Counted from the stretch's first letter, positions 32,308 to 42,474 are shown. The stretch: DNA of 64,000 bases from an uncultured Oscillospiraceae bacterium (GCA_900555015.1 USJL01000004.1:37774-101773); one strand, 5' to 3'. Notes: generated by a model from the sequence alone, not told the origin. Made by a program: numbers and translations.

Positions 32308-33119
32308 TCCCTCATCATTGAATTATAAATTATATCACCTGTTATGGCATCAATGCAGTAATAATAATAGTCTGCCACCAAATCTTCATCAAAAAAAGTA
32401 ACAGCATAATATGCATGTCCGCTGTCATTTGGATTATATAGTGTATTCCAAGCATAATACTGTTCACGCTTATCTTTAAATGCAACATCATTAATAGAGT
32501 AATTCATATCGGAATACAATTCATTATGCTTTTCATCTGCTGTTTCTATTGCAGATTTTTTTGTAACGGAAATCTGTTTTTTGTATATGGCATCATTATT
32601 TATATCACTGATACACCAAACAACATCGTTACCAAATTCATCTTGGCAAACAAAACCTAAAAGTATAGGTTCATCATCTATACTATACAATTTATATTTA
32701 CAAGCTATACTATTACTGTTTTCACAAACGGAATCTATTCTGATATCACTGTATTCCGATAAATCTATAGGTGATATATCGGCTAAATCAAAACTGTTCC
32801 AGTAATTATAGAAATCATTTCCGCTAATATGTTCTGTTTTAGTTACAGCGCCATAAACTGCAGTTGAATTTTCATTTTGCAAAACAACTTTATCATCATC
32901 AATTTCAATGCTTTTAACAGCATCCGGATTCATAGATTGTTTATAATCTAAATACATAGGACTGCCGACAGACCAACTGCTTATACTGTTGTTTTCATTA
33001 TTAACATTAGTATTTTTGCTACTGTAAAGAGGCTTAACAACAAAAGCAACAGCAATACACAAGCAAATCAGTAATATTAATGCGGATAAGGCAATCATCT
33101 TCCTTTTAGATTTCTTCAT
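32304..33119 (-). CDS. Hypothetical membrane-anchored extracytoplasmic protein
   Basis: 271 aa. N-terminal anchor KRKMIALSALILLICLCIAVAFVV (about residues 5-28) and a secreted, Ser/Asn/Asp-rich domain. The C-terminus (HAYYAVTFFDEDLVADYYYY.. CIDAITGDIIYNS) resembles a PepSY-type repeat, often found in protease propeptides, but this is a weak resemblance. ATG at 33119 follows GGTGGTTTGT; the frame is open 11 codons upstream without an RBS. It is the first gene of a two-gene unit. Confidence 0.7.
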   Translation of the reverse strand: MKKSKRKMIALSALILLICLCIAVAFVVKPLYSSKNTNVNNENNSISSWSVGSPMYLDYKQSMNPDAVKSIEIDDDKVVLQNENSTAVYGAVTKTEHISGNDFYNYWNSFDLADISPIDLSEYSDIRIDSVCENSNSIACKYKLYSIDDEPILLGFVCQDEFGNDVVWCISDINNDAIYKKQISVTKKSAIETADEKHNELYSDMNYSINDVAFKDKREQYYAWNTLYNPNDSGHAYYAVTFFDEDLVADYYYYCIDAITGDIIYNSMMRD

Positions 33120-33150
33120 ACAAACCACCGTTAATACAATATTTAACATC

Positions 33151-33179
33151 ATAATATCATATCAAATTTATATTATCAA
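33151..33179 (-). promoter_or_regulatory. Sigma-A promoter of the 33119/32307 gene pair
   Basis: TTGATA and TATTAT with a 17-base spacer on the minus strand, about 30 bases before the start codon. Confidence 0.7.
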
Positions 33180-33192
33180 CATTAAATAAACA

Positions 33193-33226
33193 CAAAAAAA
33201 GAGAGGTATCAACTGAAACCTCTCTT
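33193..33226 (-). terminator. Terminator after tyrS
   Basis: AAGAGAGGT / ACCTCTCTT stem followed by TTTTTTTG on the minus strand. Confidence 0.88.
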
Positions 33227-33247
33227 AAAATTCAGCAAGAAAATGAA

Positions 33248-34471
33248 TTACGCAAGTGTGAATTTATGAAATACTTTTTTACCTTTTTTCAAAATTAAAT
33301 CATTTTCAAAAATTGATTTATCATAGCTTGCATTTGCATCTGTAACTTTTTCATCATTAACAGAAACACCGCCTTGAGTAATAAGACGTCTTCCTTCGCC
33401 TTTTGACTTAGCAATATTTGCTTTAATCATCATATCAATAACAGAAATTTTACCGTCAACAAAATCATCATCAGAAAGAGCGGTGGACGGCATATTTGAA
33501 TTATCGGCACCGCCTGCAAAAAGAGCTTTTGCTGCGTTTTGAGCTTTAACAGCCTCTTCCTCACCGTGAATCATTTTAGTAAGCTCAAAAGCAAGCACTT
33601 CTTTAACTTGATTAAGCTGTGCGCCTTCAAATTTTTCATATTCTTTAATTTGCTCCATAGGAACAAATGTTAAAAGTTTCATACACTTAATAACATCATC
33701 ATCACCGACATTGCGCCAATATTGATAAAATTCATATGGTGATGTTTTTTCTGCATCAAGCCATACTGCACCTTTTTCGGTTTTGCCCATTTTCTTACCT
33801 TCGGAATTGGTAAGAAGTGTAATTGTCATAGCATTAGCGTTACCTTGCAGTTTTTTGCGAATAAGTTCCATACCGCCAATCATATTTGACCACTGGTCAT
33901 CTCCGCCGAACTGAAGATTACAACCGTATTTTTTATACAAAGTATAAAAATCATAACTTTGCATAATCATATAGTTAAATTCAAGAAACGAAAGTCCACG
34001 TTCCATTCTTTGTTTATAACATTCAAAAGTAAGCATTCTGTTAACGCTGAAACAAGCACCAACCTCACGAAGTACATCTACGTAATTAAGGTCAAGAAGC
34101 CAATCCGCATTATTAACCATCATTGCTTTTCCTTCGGAAAAGTCAATAAATTTAGACATTTGCTTTTTAAAGCAATCACAGTTATGTTGAATAATTTCAG
34201 GTGTAAGCATTTTACGCATATCGGTTTTACCGCTTGGGTCGCCAATCATACCGGTACCGCCGCCAATAAGTGCAATAGGCTTATTGCCTGCCATTTGAAG
34301 CCTTTTCATAAGGCATAACGCCATAAAATGGCCAACATGCAAGCTGTCGGCAGTTGGGTCAAAACCAATATAAAAAACAGCTTTACCGTTATTTATTAAA
34401 TCTCTGACTTCATCCTCATTTGTAATTTGAGCAATGAGTCCTCTTTCTTTTAATTCTTCATAAACTCCCAT
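33248..34471 (-). CDS. tyrS: Tyrosyl-tRNA synthetase
   Basis: 407 aa class I synthetase. HIGH-like motif in [11 protein letters not shown], tyrosine-binding [17 protein letters not shown] and [17 protein letters not shown]-like motif in [14 protein letters not shown], and a C-terminal S4 RNA-binding domain ([18 protein letters not shown]). It charges tRNA-Tyr. CGGAGGATG precedes the ATG. Only 74 bases separate it from recN, too little for a T-box leader, so it is probably not controlled that way. Confidence 0.96.
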   Translation of the reverse strand: MGVYEELKERGLIAQITNEDEVRDLINNGKAVFYIGFDPTADSLHVGHFMALCLMKRLQMAGNKPIALIGGGTGMIGDPSGKTDMRKMLTPEIIQHNCDCFKKQMSKFIDFSEGKAMMVNNADWLLDLNYVDVLREVGACFSVNRMLTFECYKQRMERGLSFLEFNYMIMQSYDFYTLYKKYGCNLQFGGDDQWSNMIGGMELIRKKLQGNANAMTITLLTNSEGKKMGKTEKGAVWLDAEKTSPYEFYQYWRNVGDDDVIKCMKLLTFVPMEQIKEYEKFEGAQLNQVKEVLAFELTKMIHGEEEAVKAQNAAKALFAGGADNSNMPSTALSDDDFVDGKISVIDMMIKANIAKSKGEGRRLITQGGVSVNDEKVTDANASYDKSIFENDLILKKGKKVFHKFTLA

Positions 34472-34545
34472 ATTATATACATCCTCCGAAAAATAATTTA
34501 TTAATAAACTTTACAACACGTGCCGTTTTTTATTTTTGCTCAATA

Positions 34546-36222
34546 TTAATTCCCATTATTTGATTGCCTTAATAGTTCCTCAGCCGAATTCAAAAGAGAT
34601 TCCGTAATTTCCAGACCTCCCATAATTCGAGCTAATTCCAATTTTCTTTCTTCAAAATTAAGAGGCTTAACCTCTGTATATGTTCTTCCGTCGCCGGCAT
34701 AATGTTTTTCAATTAAATAATGCTCATCTGCCGCAGATGCAATTTGTGCCGAATGAGTTACTGTTATAACCTGCGTGTTTTTTGAAACATCATGCAATCT
34801 AAGTCCGATTTTTCTGCTTGCTCTGCCGGACACACCAGTATCAATTTCATCAAAAATCAAAGTATATACCGTATCATTTTTAGCAACAATACTTTTTATT
34901 GCAAGCATAATTCTTGAAAGCTCACCGCCTGAAGCAATTTTAGCAAGCGGTTTGGGCGGTTCACCGGGATTGGTTGAAATTAAAAAATCAATTTTATCAA
35001 ATCCGTTTGAAGTTAAATTGCCTTTTTCAAAATTAACAATAAAATCAATTTTAGGCATATCAAGAAACTCTAACTGTTCTTTAACGGACACTTCAAAAAG
35101 TTTTGCTGTTTTTTTTCGTTCGGCAGACAATTTTTCTGCTAAATTTACGGCTTTTTCTAAATACTCGTCATACAATTCCGATAATTTTTCAAGTTCATCA
35201 TCATTATATAAAACAGCTTCTTTTTGTTTTCTTGCATTTTCAAGAAAATCCAACATTTCTTGCTCAGTATTTCCATATTTTAAACTAAGTTTATATAGAA
35301 AATCAAGTCTTTCTTCAATTTCTTCTAAATCATTTTCATCAAAATCAATAGAATCAAGTTCTTTTTCAATTAAATCTTTAACTTCTTCAATAGTTTCACT
35401 TACATCTGTAAACTTAGAAATTATAGGATTATTTTCACTATCCGAAAAAGCTGTTTGAAGATTAGTAAGTGCCGATAAAATTAATGTTGAAGCACCTGAA
35501 TTTTCATCATCGCCGTTTAAAGAAAGCAACGCCATATTAAGTGCAGACAATATATTTTCAGCATTTTCAGCCAAATTTTTTCTTTTTATTAACGAATCTC
35601 GTTCGCCCACTTTAATATCTGCATTTTCAAGCTCATTAATTTGATAATTCAAAAGCTCAAGCTTTTTTTCTTTTTCTTCTTCATTAACAGTCAATGATTT
35701 TAGTTTTCGCCTTACAGTAATTAACTTATGAAAACTTTCTTTATATCTATCTAATAATTCTTTATTTTGCAAAAGCATATCAATAAACTGATAATGCAAA
35801 TCAGCATTAAGCAGTGCCTGACTGTCATGTTGACCATGAATATTTACAAGCATTTGCCCTATTTCCTTAAGCATGGAAACAGTTACCGAATTACCGTTTA
35901 ACTTGCAAACAGATTTACCGTTAGCACTTATCCTTCTGGTTATAAGCAATCCGTCATCAACAGAAACAGGTATTCCGAAATTTAAAATTTTATCAACGGC
36001 ATTTTGAGGAATATCATCAAACAATGCGGAAACAAAGCCGTAATCGGCTCCGTTTCTTACAAGTTCTTTTGAAGTACGTTCACCTAAAACAGCGTTAATA
36101 GAATCAACAACTATTGATTTACCGGCACCTGTTTCACCGGTTAAAACATTTAACCCCTTATTAAATTCAATTTCTGCCTTTTCAATAACGGCAATATTTT
36201 CAATATTAAGAGTTTTAAGCAT
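34546..36222 (-). CDS. recN: DNA repair protein RecN
   Basis: 558 aa SMC-like ATPase. Walker A VLTGETGAGKSIVVDSI near the N-terminus, long coiled coil (residues about 150-370), signature LAKIASGGELSRIMLAIK, Walker B TLIFDEIDTGVSGRA, and VTHSAQIASAADEHYLIEK. It acts early at double-strand breaks. It overlaps argR by 8 bases, as in many Firmicutes. In the usual arrangement spoIVB and spo0A follow; here tyrS does. Confidence 0.95.
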   Translation of the reverse strand: MLKTLNIENIAVIEKAEIEFNKGLNVLTGETGAGKSIVVDSINAVLGERTSKELVRNGADYGFVSALFDDIPQNAVDKILNFGIPVSVDDGLLITRRISANGKSVCKLNGNSVTVSMLKEIGQMLVNIHGQHDSQALLNADLHYQFIDMLLQNKELLDRYKESFHKLITVRRKLKSLTVNEEEKEKKLELLNYQINELENADIKVGERDSLIKRKNLAENAENILSALNMALLSLNGDDENSGASTLILSALTNLQTAFSDSENNPIISKFTDVSETIEEVKDLIEKELDSIDFDENDLEEIEERLDFLYKLSLKYGNTEQEMLDFLENARKQKEAVLYNDDELEKLSELYDEYLEKAVNLAEKLSAERKKTAKLFEVSVKEQLEFLDMPKIDFIVNFEKGNLTSNGFDKIDFLISTNPGEPPKPLAKIASGGELSRIMLAIKSIVAKNDTVYTLIFDEIDTGVSGRASRKIGLRLHDVSKNTQVITVTHSAQIASAADEHYLIEKHYAGDGRTYTEVKPLNFEERKLELARIMGGLEITESLLNSAEELLRQSNNGN

Positions 36223-36673
36223 TTTTTATTGTTTTCTCCAAATTATATGAAAAAGTTTCAGCGTCATTTTCAGTTTTACAAAGAACAAAAATAGTATCAT
36301 CACCTGCAATAGTACCGACAACGCCATCCCAATGCATTGAATCAATAGCGGCACATGCAGCATTTGCAGTGCCTGAAAAACACTTAACACAAACTGTGTT
36401 CATTGCATAATCAACACTGATAATGGATTCGTTGAATATTGCAGAAAACCTGCCTATAGAATTATCGTTAACATTCTTTTTTCCCAAAGAATATACATAT
36501 CTGCCTGATTTAGAGAGTTCTTTTACAAGACGCAGTTCACGAATATCACGGGAAATTGTAGCCTGAGTAACCTCAAAGCCTGAATTTTTTAGCCTAAGCT
36601 GTAATTCTTCCTGAGTTTCAACATCATTGTTATTAATAATCTCCAGCAACTCAGCTTGTCTTCTTTTTTTCAT
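36215..36673 (-). CDS. argR: Arginine repressor ArgR
   Basis: 152 aa. N-terminal winged helix (RRQAELLEIINNNDVETQEEL, VTQATISRDIRELRLVK) and C-terminal arginine-binding hexamerisation domain (GTIAGDDTIFVLC). It represses arginine synthesis or activates catabolism with arginine as corepressor; in this position next to recN it is the standard Firmicute ArgR/AhrC. GGGGAGTTTAA precedes the ATG. Confidence 0.95.
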   Translation of the reverse strand: MKKRRQAELLEIINNNDVETQEELQLRLKNSGFEVTQATISRDIRELRLVKELSKSGRYVYSLGKKNVNDNSIGRFSAIFNESIISVDYAMNTVCVKCFSGTANAACAAIDSMHWDGVVGTIAGDDTIFVLCKTENDAETFSYNLEKTIKNA

Positions 36674-37534
36674 TTAAACTCCCCTTTCAATAATTTTTTT
36701 CTTTAATATCTCATAAAAATTATCCGGTTTAATTTTAACAAGTTTAGCAGTATATTCTGACAATGAAATAACAATTTTTGTAGATTGTTTAATTTCAACC
36801 GGCTCTTCACCGTCGCAAGTCAAAATTGCACTGTTATCAACATCACTGACAATATGAACAACAAGCTCATTTAAGCTGTTTACAACCGTACTTCTTTCCA
36901 CCAAAGAATGAGGGCAAATCGAAGTTACAACAAAACAATTTAAATCAGGACTTAATACCGGTCCTCCTGCTGCAAGGGAGTAAGCTGTTGAACCGGTAGG
37001 TGTTGAAATTATTACCCCGTCAGCTCTGACATCAAGCAATTCCCTGCCGTCCGAAGTTAAATTAAAATTAATTAATCGAGAAAAATCGCCTCTGGAAACA
37101 ACGGCGTCATTTAAACAATGAAAAGTTTTTTCATTTCCGTTTTTGTCAACAACAGTTGCTTTAAGCATAATTCTTTTTTCAAGTTTGTAATCATTTTTTA
37201 AGACATTTAATAAAAGATTTACTTCATTTTTTTCAATACCACTTAAAAAGCCGAGAGTTCCGCCGTTAATACCCAGCGTCGGTTTGTCAAACATGGCTGC
37301 GTTTTTAGCAATTTTAACGGTTGTTCCGTCGCCGCCGACTGCAATAGCCATATCACAATTTTCAAAAAGCTCTTTTTCAGTTTCAAAAAACTTACAACTA
37401 TTTCCCGTAAATTTCTTATCATATTTCTTTAAAAAGCAAAGATTAACATTTGAACTTTCCAAAACATCAATAATTTTATCAACTATTTTACATGATTCAA
37501 TTTTATCAAAATTACCAAACAATGAAAAAATCAT
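36674..37534 (-). CDS. nadK: NAD kinase
   Basis: 286 aa. It phosphorylates NAD to NADP. Motifs: AVGGDGTTVKIAKNAA (GGDG), GINGGTLGFLSG, NDAVVSRG, and TPTGSTAYSLAAGGP with the catalytic and NAD-binding residues. It overlaps tlyA by 4 bases, and its stop codon abuts argR. Confidence 0.95.
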   Translation of the reverse strand: MIFSLFGNFDKIESCKIVDKIIDVLESSNVNLCFLKKYDKKFTGNSCKFFETEKELFENCDMAIAVGGDGTTVKIAKNAAMFDKPTLGINGGTLGFLSGIEKNEVNLLLNVLKNDYKLEKRIMLKATVVDKNGNEKTFHCLNDAVVSRGDFSRLINFNLTSDGRELLDVRADGVIISTPTGSTAYSLAAGGPVLSPDLNCFVVTSICPHSLVERSTVVNSLNELVVHIVSDVDNSAILTCDGEEPVEIKQSTKIVISLSEYTAKLVKIKPDNFYEILKKKIIERGV

Positions 37535-38337
37535 AATAATTCCTCATGAGATGTGTTAACCAAAGAATCTGCATTAACAGATTCTGAAACAAGTGGATTA
37601 TCTGACTTAACCAAATATATTAAGTATTCAATGTTTCCTTCAGGTCCTTTAATCGGTGAAAATTGCAATCCTTCGACCGAAAATCCGTTTTCAACAGCCA
37701 ATTCTATAATCTTGTTAACAACTTCCAAATGAACACTTTTGTCACGAACAACGCCCTTTTTACCTACCTTATCTTTACCAGCTTCAAATTGCGGCTTAAT
37801 AAGGCACACGGCTGTTCCGTTTTCAGACAAGAATTTATGTAAGTTCGGAAAAATATGTTTTAAAGATATAAATGATACATCAACCGAAGCAAAATCAATT
37901 TTATCTTTAATCTCTTCGTTCGTAACGTACCTGAAATTTGTTCTTTCAAGATTAACAACTCTTTCATCACAACGAAGTTTCCATGCAAGTTGACCGTAAC
38001 CTACATCTACCGAATATACTTTAATTGCACCGTTTTGAAGCATACAATCTGTAAAACCGCCGGTTGAAGCACCCACATCCATACAAATTTTACCTTTTAA
38101 ATCAATAGGAAAATTTTGCATTGCCTTTTCAAGTTTTAATCCTCCACGGCTGACATATTGAAGTGTTTTACCTCGAACCTCAAGCAAATCGTCTTCTTTA
38201 ATTTCAGTGCCGGCTTTATCTACTTTTTGATTATTAACATATACCTGACCTGCCATTATGATTGCTTTTGCCTTTTCACGGCTTGGAGCATATCCTTTTT
38301 CATACACAGCAACATCAAGCCTGACTTTTTTTGCCAT
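37531..38337 (-). CDS. TlyA family rRNA methyltransferase
   Basis: 268 aa. N-terminal S4 RNA-binding domain (RLDVAVYEKGYAPSREKAKAIIMAGQVYVNN) followed by an FtsJ/RrmJ-type methyltransferase (MDVGASTGGFTDCMLQNGA SAM loop; FASVDVSFISL; LIKPQFEAGK). TlyA proteins 2'-O-methylate cytidines in 16S and/or 23S rRNA; some are also called hemolysins. A C-terminal extension of about 25 residues follows. Overlaps dxs by 23 bases. Confidence 0.93.
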   Translation of the reverse strand: MAKKVRLDVAVYEKGYAPSREKAKAIIMAGQVYVNNQKVDKAGTEIKEDDLLEVRGKTLQYVSRGGLKLEKAMQNFPIDLKGKICMDVGASTGGFTDCMLQNGAIKVYSVDVGYGQLAWKLRCDERVVNLERTNFRYVTNEEIKDKIDFASVDVSFISLKHIFPNLHKFLSENGTAVCLIKPQFEAGKDKVGKKGVVRDKSVHLEVVNKIIELAVENGFSVEGLQFSPIKGPEGNIEYLIYLVKSDNPLVSESVNADSLVNTSHEELL

Positions 38338-40195
38338 TTAATACCTCTTCAATAATAGAATCTTTATCAAGTTTATACTTTTTCAACTGACTGTCAACAT
38401 TTGCCTGCTTAATGAATTCATCATTTACGGCAATGTGTTTAAAGCTAACATTCAATCCGTTTTCTTCAAGCATGCAACCAAAACTTTCGCCCACACTGCC
38501 TGATTTAACAGCTTCTTCAAAGAAAAGCACCTTTTTTACATTAGTAAGACAATTTAGTACATTATTGTCAATAGGTTTAATTTTATTTAATTTCAAAACA
38601 AAACAATTATCAACTTCATTGCATGCAGCAAGACAATTAGCAAATTCTCTGCCATAAGTTACCAAACAAACATCGCTGTCAATATTACCAAAAACATCAA
38701 AACTGTTTTTAGAGTATTCATAGCCTTCAATATTCGGTTCTTTACCCCTTGGATATCTTACTGCAACAGCTCCGTCAGTGTGGTAAATTGCTTCAATAAA
38801 CATCATTGAAAGTTCTTCGTAATTAACCGGGGCGAAAATCGTTAATCCGGGGACGGAATTTAAAAAGGAAACGTCAAAAACGCCTTGATGTGATTCACCG
38901 TCCTCGCCCACAAATCCGGCTCTGTCAATTCCGAAAACAACCTTTAAATTTTGCATTGCAACATCATGTATTAATTGGTCATAAGACCTTTGCAAAAATG
39001 TTGAATACACGGCAAAAACAGGAACCATTCCGTTTTTTGCAAGACCGCTTGAAAATGTTACGGCATGTTGCTCTGCAATTCCCACATCAAAAAATCTTTG
39101 AGGAAATTTTTCAGCGAAAGTTGCAAGTCCGGTACCCTCTGCCATTGCTGCAGTTACACAACAAATTCTGCTGTCTTTTTCAGCTAAATCACACATTGTT
39201 TTACCGAATTCGGACGAAAAGTTTTCTCCGGATGATAAAGGTTCACCGGTTTCGATGTTAAATTTACCGATTCCGTGAAACAACGTAGGGTTTTCCTCTG
39301 CAAAATTATACCCTTTACCTTTAATTGTATCAACATGAATTACAACTGAATGATTGTGAGCTTTTGCAGCATTAAGAACAGAAACAAGACTGTCAATATC
39401 ATGACCGTTAATCGGTCCGTAATATCTGAATCCTAAATCTTCAAAAAATGTTGAGTGATATACCCGTTTTCTGATTGTTGTATTAAGAACAGTTACAAAT
39501 TTATTGATTTTATCGCCTATTTTCGGCAATTTAGCAAGACATCTGCGAACTTTTGATTTAAAAGTGTAATATTTAGGAGATGTTCTGATTAAAGTTAAAT
39601 GTTTTGACATAGAGCCGACATTTTGACTTATTGACATATTATTATCATTAATAATTATTATTAAATTATCTTGCTCATCACCGCTGTTATTCAGCGCTTC
39701 ATAAGCCAAACCGCCGGTTAAAGCTCCGTCGCCTATTATTGCTATAACCTTACCTTTTTCGCCCTTAATTTTTTTTGCTTTTGCAAGACCTATTGCCTGG
39801 GAAATAGAAACACTTGAATGACCGCTTGAAAAAATATCGTGTTCACTTTCAACAGGTCTTGTAAAACCGCTGATACCGTTTTCTTGCCTTAATGTAGAAA
39901 ATTCATTTTTTCTGCCGGTTAAAATTTTATGAGTATAGCATTGATGGCCAACATCAAATACAATTTGGTCAAGAGGACTGTTAAAAACTTTATGAATAGC
40001 AACTGTAAGCTCAACCGTTCCCAAATTTGAAGCTAAGTGACCGCCATTTTTCGAAACGGTTTCTATTAAAAGCTCTCTTATCTCGCCACAAAGCGTATCT
40101 AATTCTTCACTGTTTAAATTTTTTAAATCTTTAGGGGAATTAACTCTGTCAAGAACAGACACATAATCAACTCTTTTCATTGCCAATTGCGGCAT
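38315..40195 (-). CDS. dxs: 1-deoxy-D-xylulose-5-phosphate synthase
   Basis: 626 aa thiamin diphosphate enzyme, first step of the MEP isoprenoid pathway. ThDP motif GDGALTGGLAYEALNN..NDN, the HxxxS region SSGHSSVSISQAIGLA, and the transketolase-like second half (FDVGIAEQHAVTFSSGLA, YSTFLQRSYDQLIHD, DRAGFVGEDGESHQG). Its ATG overlaps the ispA stop codon (TAATG). Another ATG five codons later is possible. It pairs with ispA upstream. Confidence 0.96.
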   Translation of the reverse strand: MPQLAMKRVDYVSVLDRVNSPKDLKNLNSEELDTLCGEIRELLIETVSKNGGHLASNLGTVELTVAIHKVFNSPLDQIVFDVGHQCYTHKILTGRKNEFSTLRQENGISGFTRPVESEHDIFSSGHSSVSISQAIGLAKAKKIKGEKGKVIAIIGDGALTGGLAYEALNNSGDEQDNLIIIINDNNMSISQNVGSMSKHLTLIRTSPKYYTFKSKVRRCLAKLPKIGDKINKFVTVLNTTIRKRVYHSTFFEDLGFRYYGPINGHDIDSLVSVLNAAKAHNHSVVIHVDTIKGKGYNFAEENPTLFHGIGKFNIETGEPLSSGENFSSEFGKTMCDLAEKDSRICCVTAAMAEGTGLATFAEKFPQRFFDVGIAEQHAVTFSSGLAKNGMVPVFAVYSTFLQRSYDQLIHDVAMQNLKVVFGIDRAGFVGEDGESHQGVFDVSFLNSVPGLTIFAPVNYEELSMMFIEAIYHTDGAVAVRYPRGKEPNIEGYEYSKNSFDVFGNIDSDVCLVTYGREFANCLAACNEVDNCFVLKLNKIKPIDNNVLNCLTNVKKVLFFEEAVKSGSVGESFGCMLEENGLNVSFKHIAVNDEFIKQANVDSQLKKYKLDKDSIIEEVLNGKKSQA

Positions 40196-41085
40196 TATTT
40201 ATTTCTGTTTACAAGCATTTTTGAAAGTTCGCTCAAAAATTCATTATTATCAAAAACATCAAGTAATTTAATTGCTTTTTCAGTTAACTCGGCAACATCA
40301 TTTTGCGCTTTTTCAATTCCTGTAATAGTTACATATGTTGTTTTGTCGTTTTCACAATCCGAGCCTACAGGCTTACCTAATATTTCACTGTTTCCGACAA
40401 CATCCAAAATATCATCTTTAATTTGAAAAGCAATACCCAAAGTATAAGCATATTTTGAAGCAGCGGCAAATTGCTTATCAGTTGCACTTCCTGCAATACA
40501 TCCCAAAAGACATGCAGCAGAAATTAATGCACCTGTTTTCAATTTATGAACAGACAAAATTTGACTTATATCAGGGTCTTCCTGTTCATATTTTAAATCT
40601 ATAACCTGACCGCCAATCATCCCGTTTACACCGCTGTTTTGAGACAGCAAACTAACGGCTTCAACTTTTTTCTCACTTGGCAAATCACTTTCGGTAATTA
40701 TTTGAAAAGCATGAGTAAGCAAGGCATCGCCTGCAAGAAGAGCTGTTGCTTCACCAAACTGCTTATGGCAGCTGGGTTTTCCTCTTCTGTAATCATCATC
40801 ATCCATACAAGGCAAATCATCGTGAATAAGGCTGTATGTATGAATATATTCTATTGCACATGCAAACGGAAGTGCTTTAGTTTTATCAAGACCCAACGAG
40901 TTTGCAAATTCCAAACAAAACACAGGTCTTAATCTTTTTCCTCCGTTAACAAGGCTGTATTTCATTGCTTCAACAACTTCATCCTGATTATCAAAACATT
41001 TCGGCAAATAATTAACTATGCCTTTTTCAACCATTTCAATATCATCGCCAAGGATTTTATTAAAATCTTCTTTATTCATATGCAA
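40195..41085 (-). CDS. ispA: Polyprenyl synthetase (farnesyl diphosphate synthase type)
   Basis: 296 aa. First aspartate-rich motif LIHDDLPCMDDDDYRRGKP, second QIKDDILDVVG, and GGKRLRPVFCLE for pyrophosphate binding. The two residues inserted in the first Asp-rich motif fit the bacterial FPP synthase class. It builds C15 isoprenoid for undecaprenyl carrier and quinone synthesis. It lies between xseB and dxs, the standard order. Confidence 0.93.
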   Translation of the reverse strand: MHMNKEDFNKILGDDIEMVEKGIVNYLPKCFDNQDEVVEAMKYSLVNGGKRLRPVFCLEFANSLGLDKTKALPFACAIEYIHTYSLIHDDLPCMDDDDYRRGKPSCHKQFGEATALLAGDALLTHAFQIITESDLPSEKKVEAVSLLSQNSGVNGMIGGQVIDLKYEQEDPDISQILSVHKLKTGALISAACLLGCIAGSATDKQFAAASKYAYTLGIAFQIKDDILDVVGNSEILGKPVGSDCENDKTTYVTITGIEKAQNDVAELTEKAIKLLDVFDNNEFLSELSKMLVNRNK

Positions 41086-41090
41086 ACACC

Positions 41091-41279
41091 TTAATTCTTG
41101 TTAATTTCAGTAATTTTTTGCTTTGCTTCGCTAAGCAATTTATTACAATACACAGAAAGTGCAGTACCCTCTTCAAACAATTTCATACTTTCTTCAAGAG
41201 ATACTTCGTTTTTTTCTAATATTAAAACTATTTCTTCAAGACGCTTTACAGCATTTTCATATGTTAAATTATCATTCAT
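41091..41279 (-). CDS. xseB: Exodeoxyribonuclease VII small subunit
   Basis: 62 aa. Helical hairpin signature YENAVKRLEEIVLILEKNEVSLEESMKLFEEG. It binds the XseA large subunit. It overlaps xseA by 8 bases. Confidence 0.95.
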   Translation of the reverse strand: MNDNLTYENAVKRLEEIVLILEKNEVSLEESMKLFEEGTALSVYCNKLLSEAKQKITEINKN

Positions 41280-42474
41280 TTATATTTACCTCTGAAACAA
41301 CGCAATCAATGTTACCGTCGGCAAAAACAACGTTCAGTTCATCGCCGACTTCAACATCATTAGTTGATTTAACTATATTTTGATTTTTTTTACATACCGA
41401 ATAACCACGGGCCAAAACCGCAAGAGGACTTAAAGCATCCAGTTTACTTACAAGCAGTGAAAAATTATTTTCCAAACTTTCAACACTATACTGAAATGCA
41501 TCATTTACACGTCGGGAAAGAACAAGTAAATTATCCTCATACATACCAATCAATTCGCTGAAATCCGATAAAACATTTGAATTTGACAGCTCGTCCACTC
41601 TCTGCATTTCATCATTTAAACGATTGTTAATTAATGTATTGATCTTGTCCGACATAATCTTAATGTTACTTGTAAGAACAGATATATCTGGGCAAACAAG
41701 CTCTGCTGCTGCACTTGGTGTAGGCGCCCTTAAATCTGCCACATAATCACAAATAGTAAAATCTGTTTCATGACCTACAGCAGAAACAACAGGCGTTTTA
41801 CAAGCGATAACCGCACGTGCAACCTCTTCAGTGTTAAACGCCCACAAATCTTCAGCCGAACCGCCGCCTCTGCCAACTATAATAACATCTACATCTGGCA
41901 TTTTATCAAGCAATTCTATTGATTTAACTATATCATTACTTGCCGATTCACCTTGCACTGTTGTTGGAACTATAACAAGCTCTGCCAACGGATAACGGCG
42001 TGCGGTAATATTCTTAATATCCTCAACTGCCGCACCTATATTTGAAGTGGCAACACCGATTTTTTTAGGATATAAGGGTAACGGCTTTTTTATTTCATCA
42101 CTACAAACGCCCTCATTAAACAATTTTTCTTTTAATTGTTCAAAGGCGAGATTTAATGCACCTAATCCGTCGGGCTGCATATCATCAACATATAATTGAT
42201 ATTCACCGCTTTTTTCATAAACAGAAACCCTACCCCTACAAATCACCTTCATTCCGTTTTCCGGATTAAACTTGAGTCTCTGGGCATAAGATGAAAACAT
42301 TACAGCTTTTAACTGTGCCTTATCATCTTTAAGTGTAAAATACATATGTCCGGAACGGTAGTAGTGGGTAAAATTAGAAATTTCTCCGCTTATGTAAAGA
42401 TTATTTAAAGGCACATTCTCATCGAATATCGCCTTAATATACATGTTTAACTGTGATACATTAATTACATTCAT
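41272..42474 (-). CDS. xseA: Exodeoxyribonuclease VII large subunit
   Basis: 400 aa. N-terminal OB fold (LNNLYISGEISNFTHYYRSGHMYFTLKD), catalytic domain with PKKIGVATS, DVIIVGRGGGSAEDLWAFN and GHETDFTICDYVADLRAPTPSAAA, then coiled coil and the C-terminal LARGYSVC block. Exo VII degrades single-stranded DNA in both directions. It overlaps the M22 gene by 4 bases. Confidence 0.96.
   Translation of the reverse strand: MNVINVSQLNMYIKAIFDENVPLNNLYISGEISNFTHYYRSGHMYFTLKDDKAQLKAVMFSSYAQRLKFNPENGMKVICRGRVSVYEKSGEYQLYVDDMQPDGLGALNLAFEQLKEKLFNEGVCSDEIKKPLPLYPKKIGVATSNIGAAVEDIKNITARRYPLAELVIVPTTVQGESASNDIVKSIELLDKMPDVDVIIVGRGGGSAEDLWAFNTEEVARAVIACKTPVVSAVGHETDFTICDYVADLRAPTPSAAAELVCPDISVLTSNIKIMSDKINTLINNRLNDEMQRVDELSNSNVLSDFSELIGMYEDNLLVLSRRVNDAFQYSVESLENNFSLLVSKLDALSPLAVLARGYSVCKKNQNIVKSTNDVEVGDELNVVFADGNIDCVVSEVNINE

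Noticed and set aside
34472..34545. Possible T-box leader in front of tyrS
   Set aside because: Only 74 bases lie between recN and tyrS, far too short, and no T-box core sequence (GGGTGGNACCGCG-like) is seen.
34775..35458. Plus-strand ORF of 227 codons opposite recN
   Set aside because: Serine/phenylalanine-rich mirror of the RecN coiled-coil region; typical shadow ORF.
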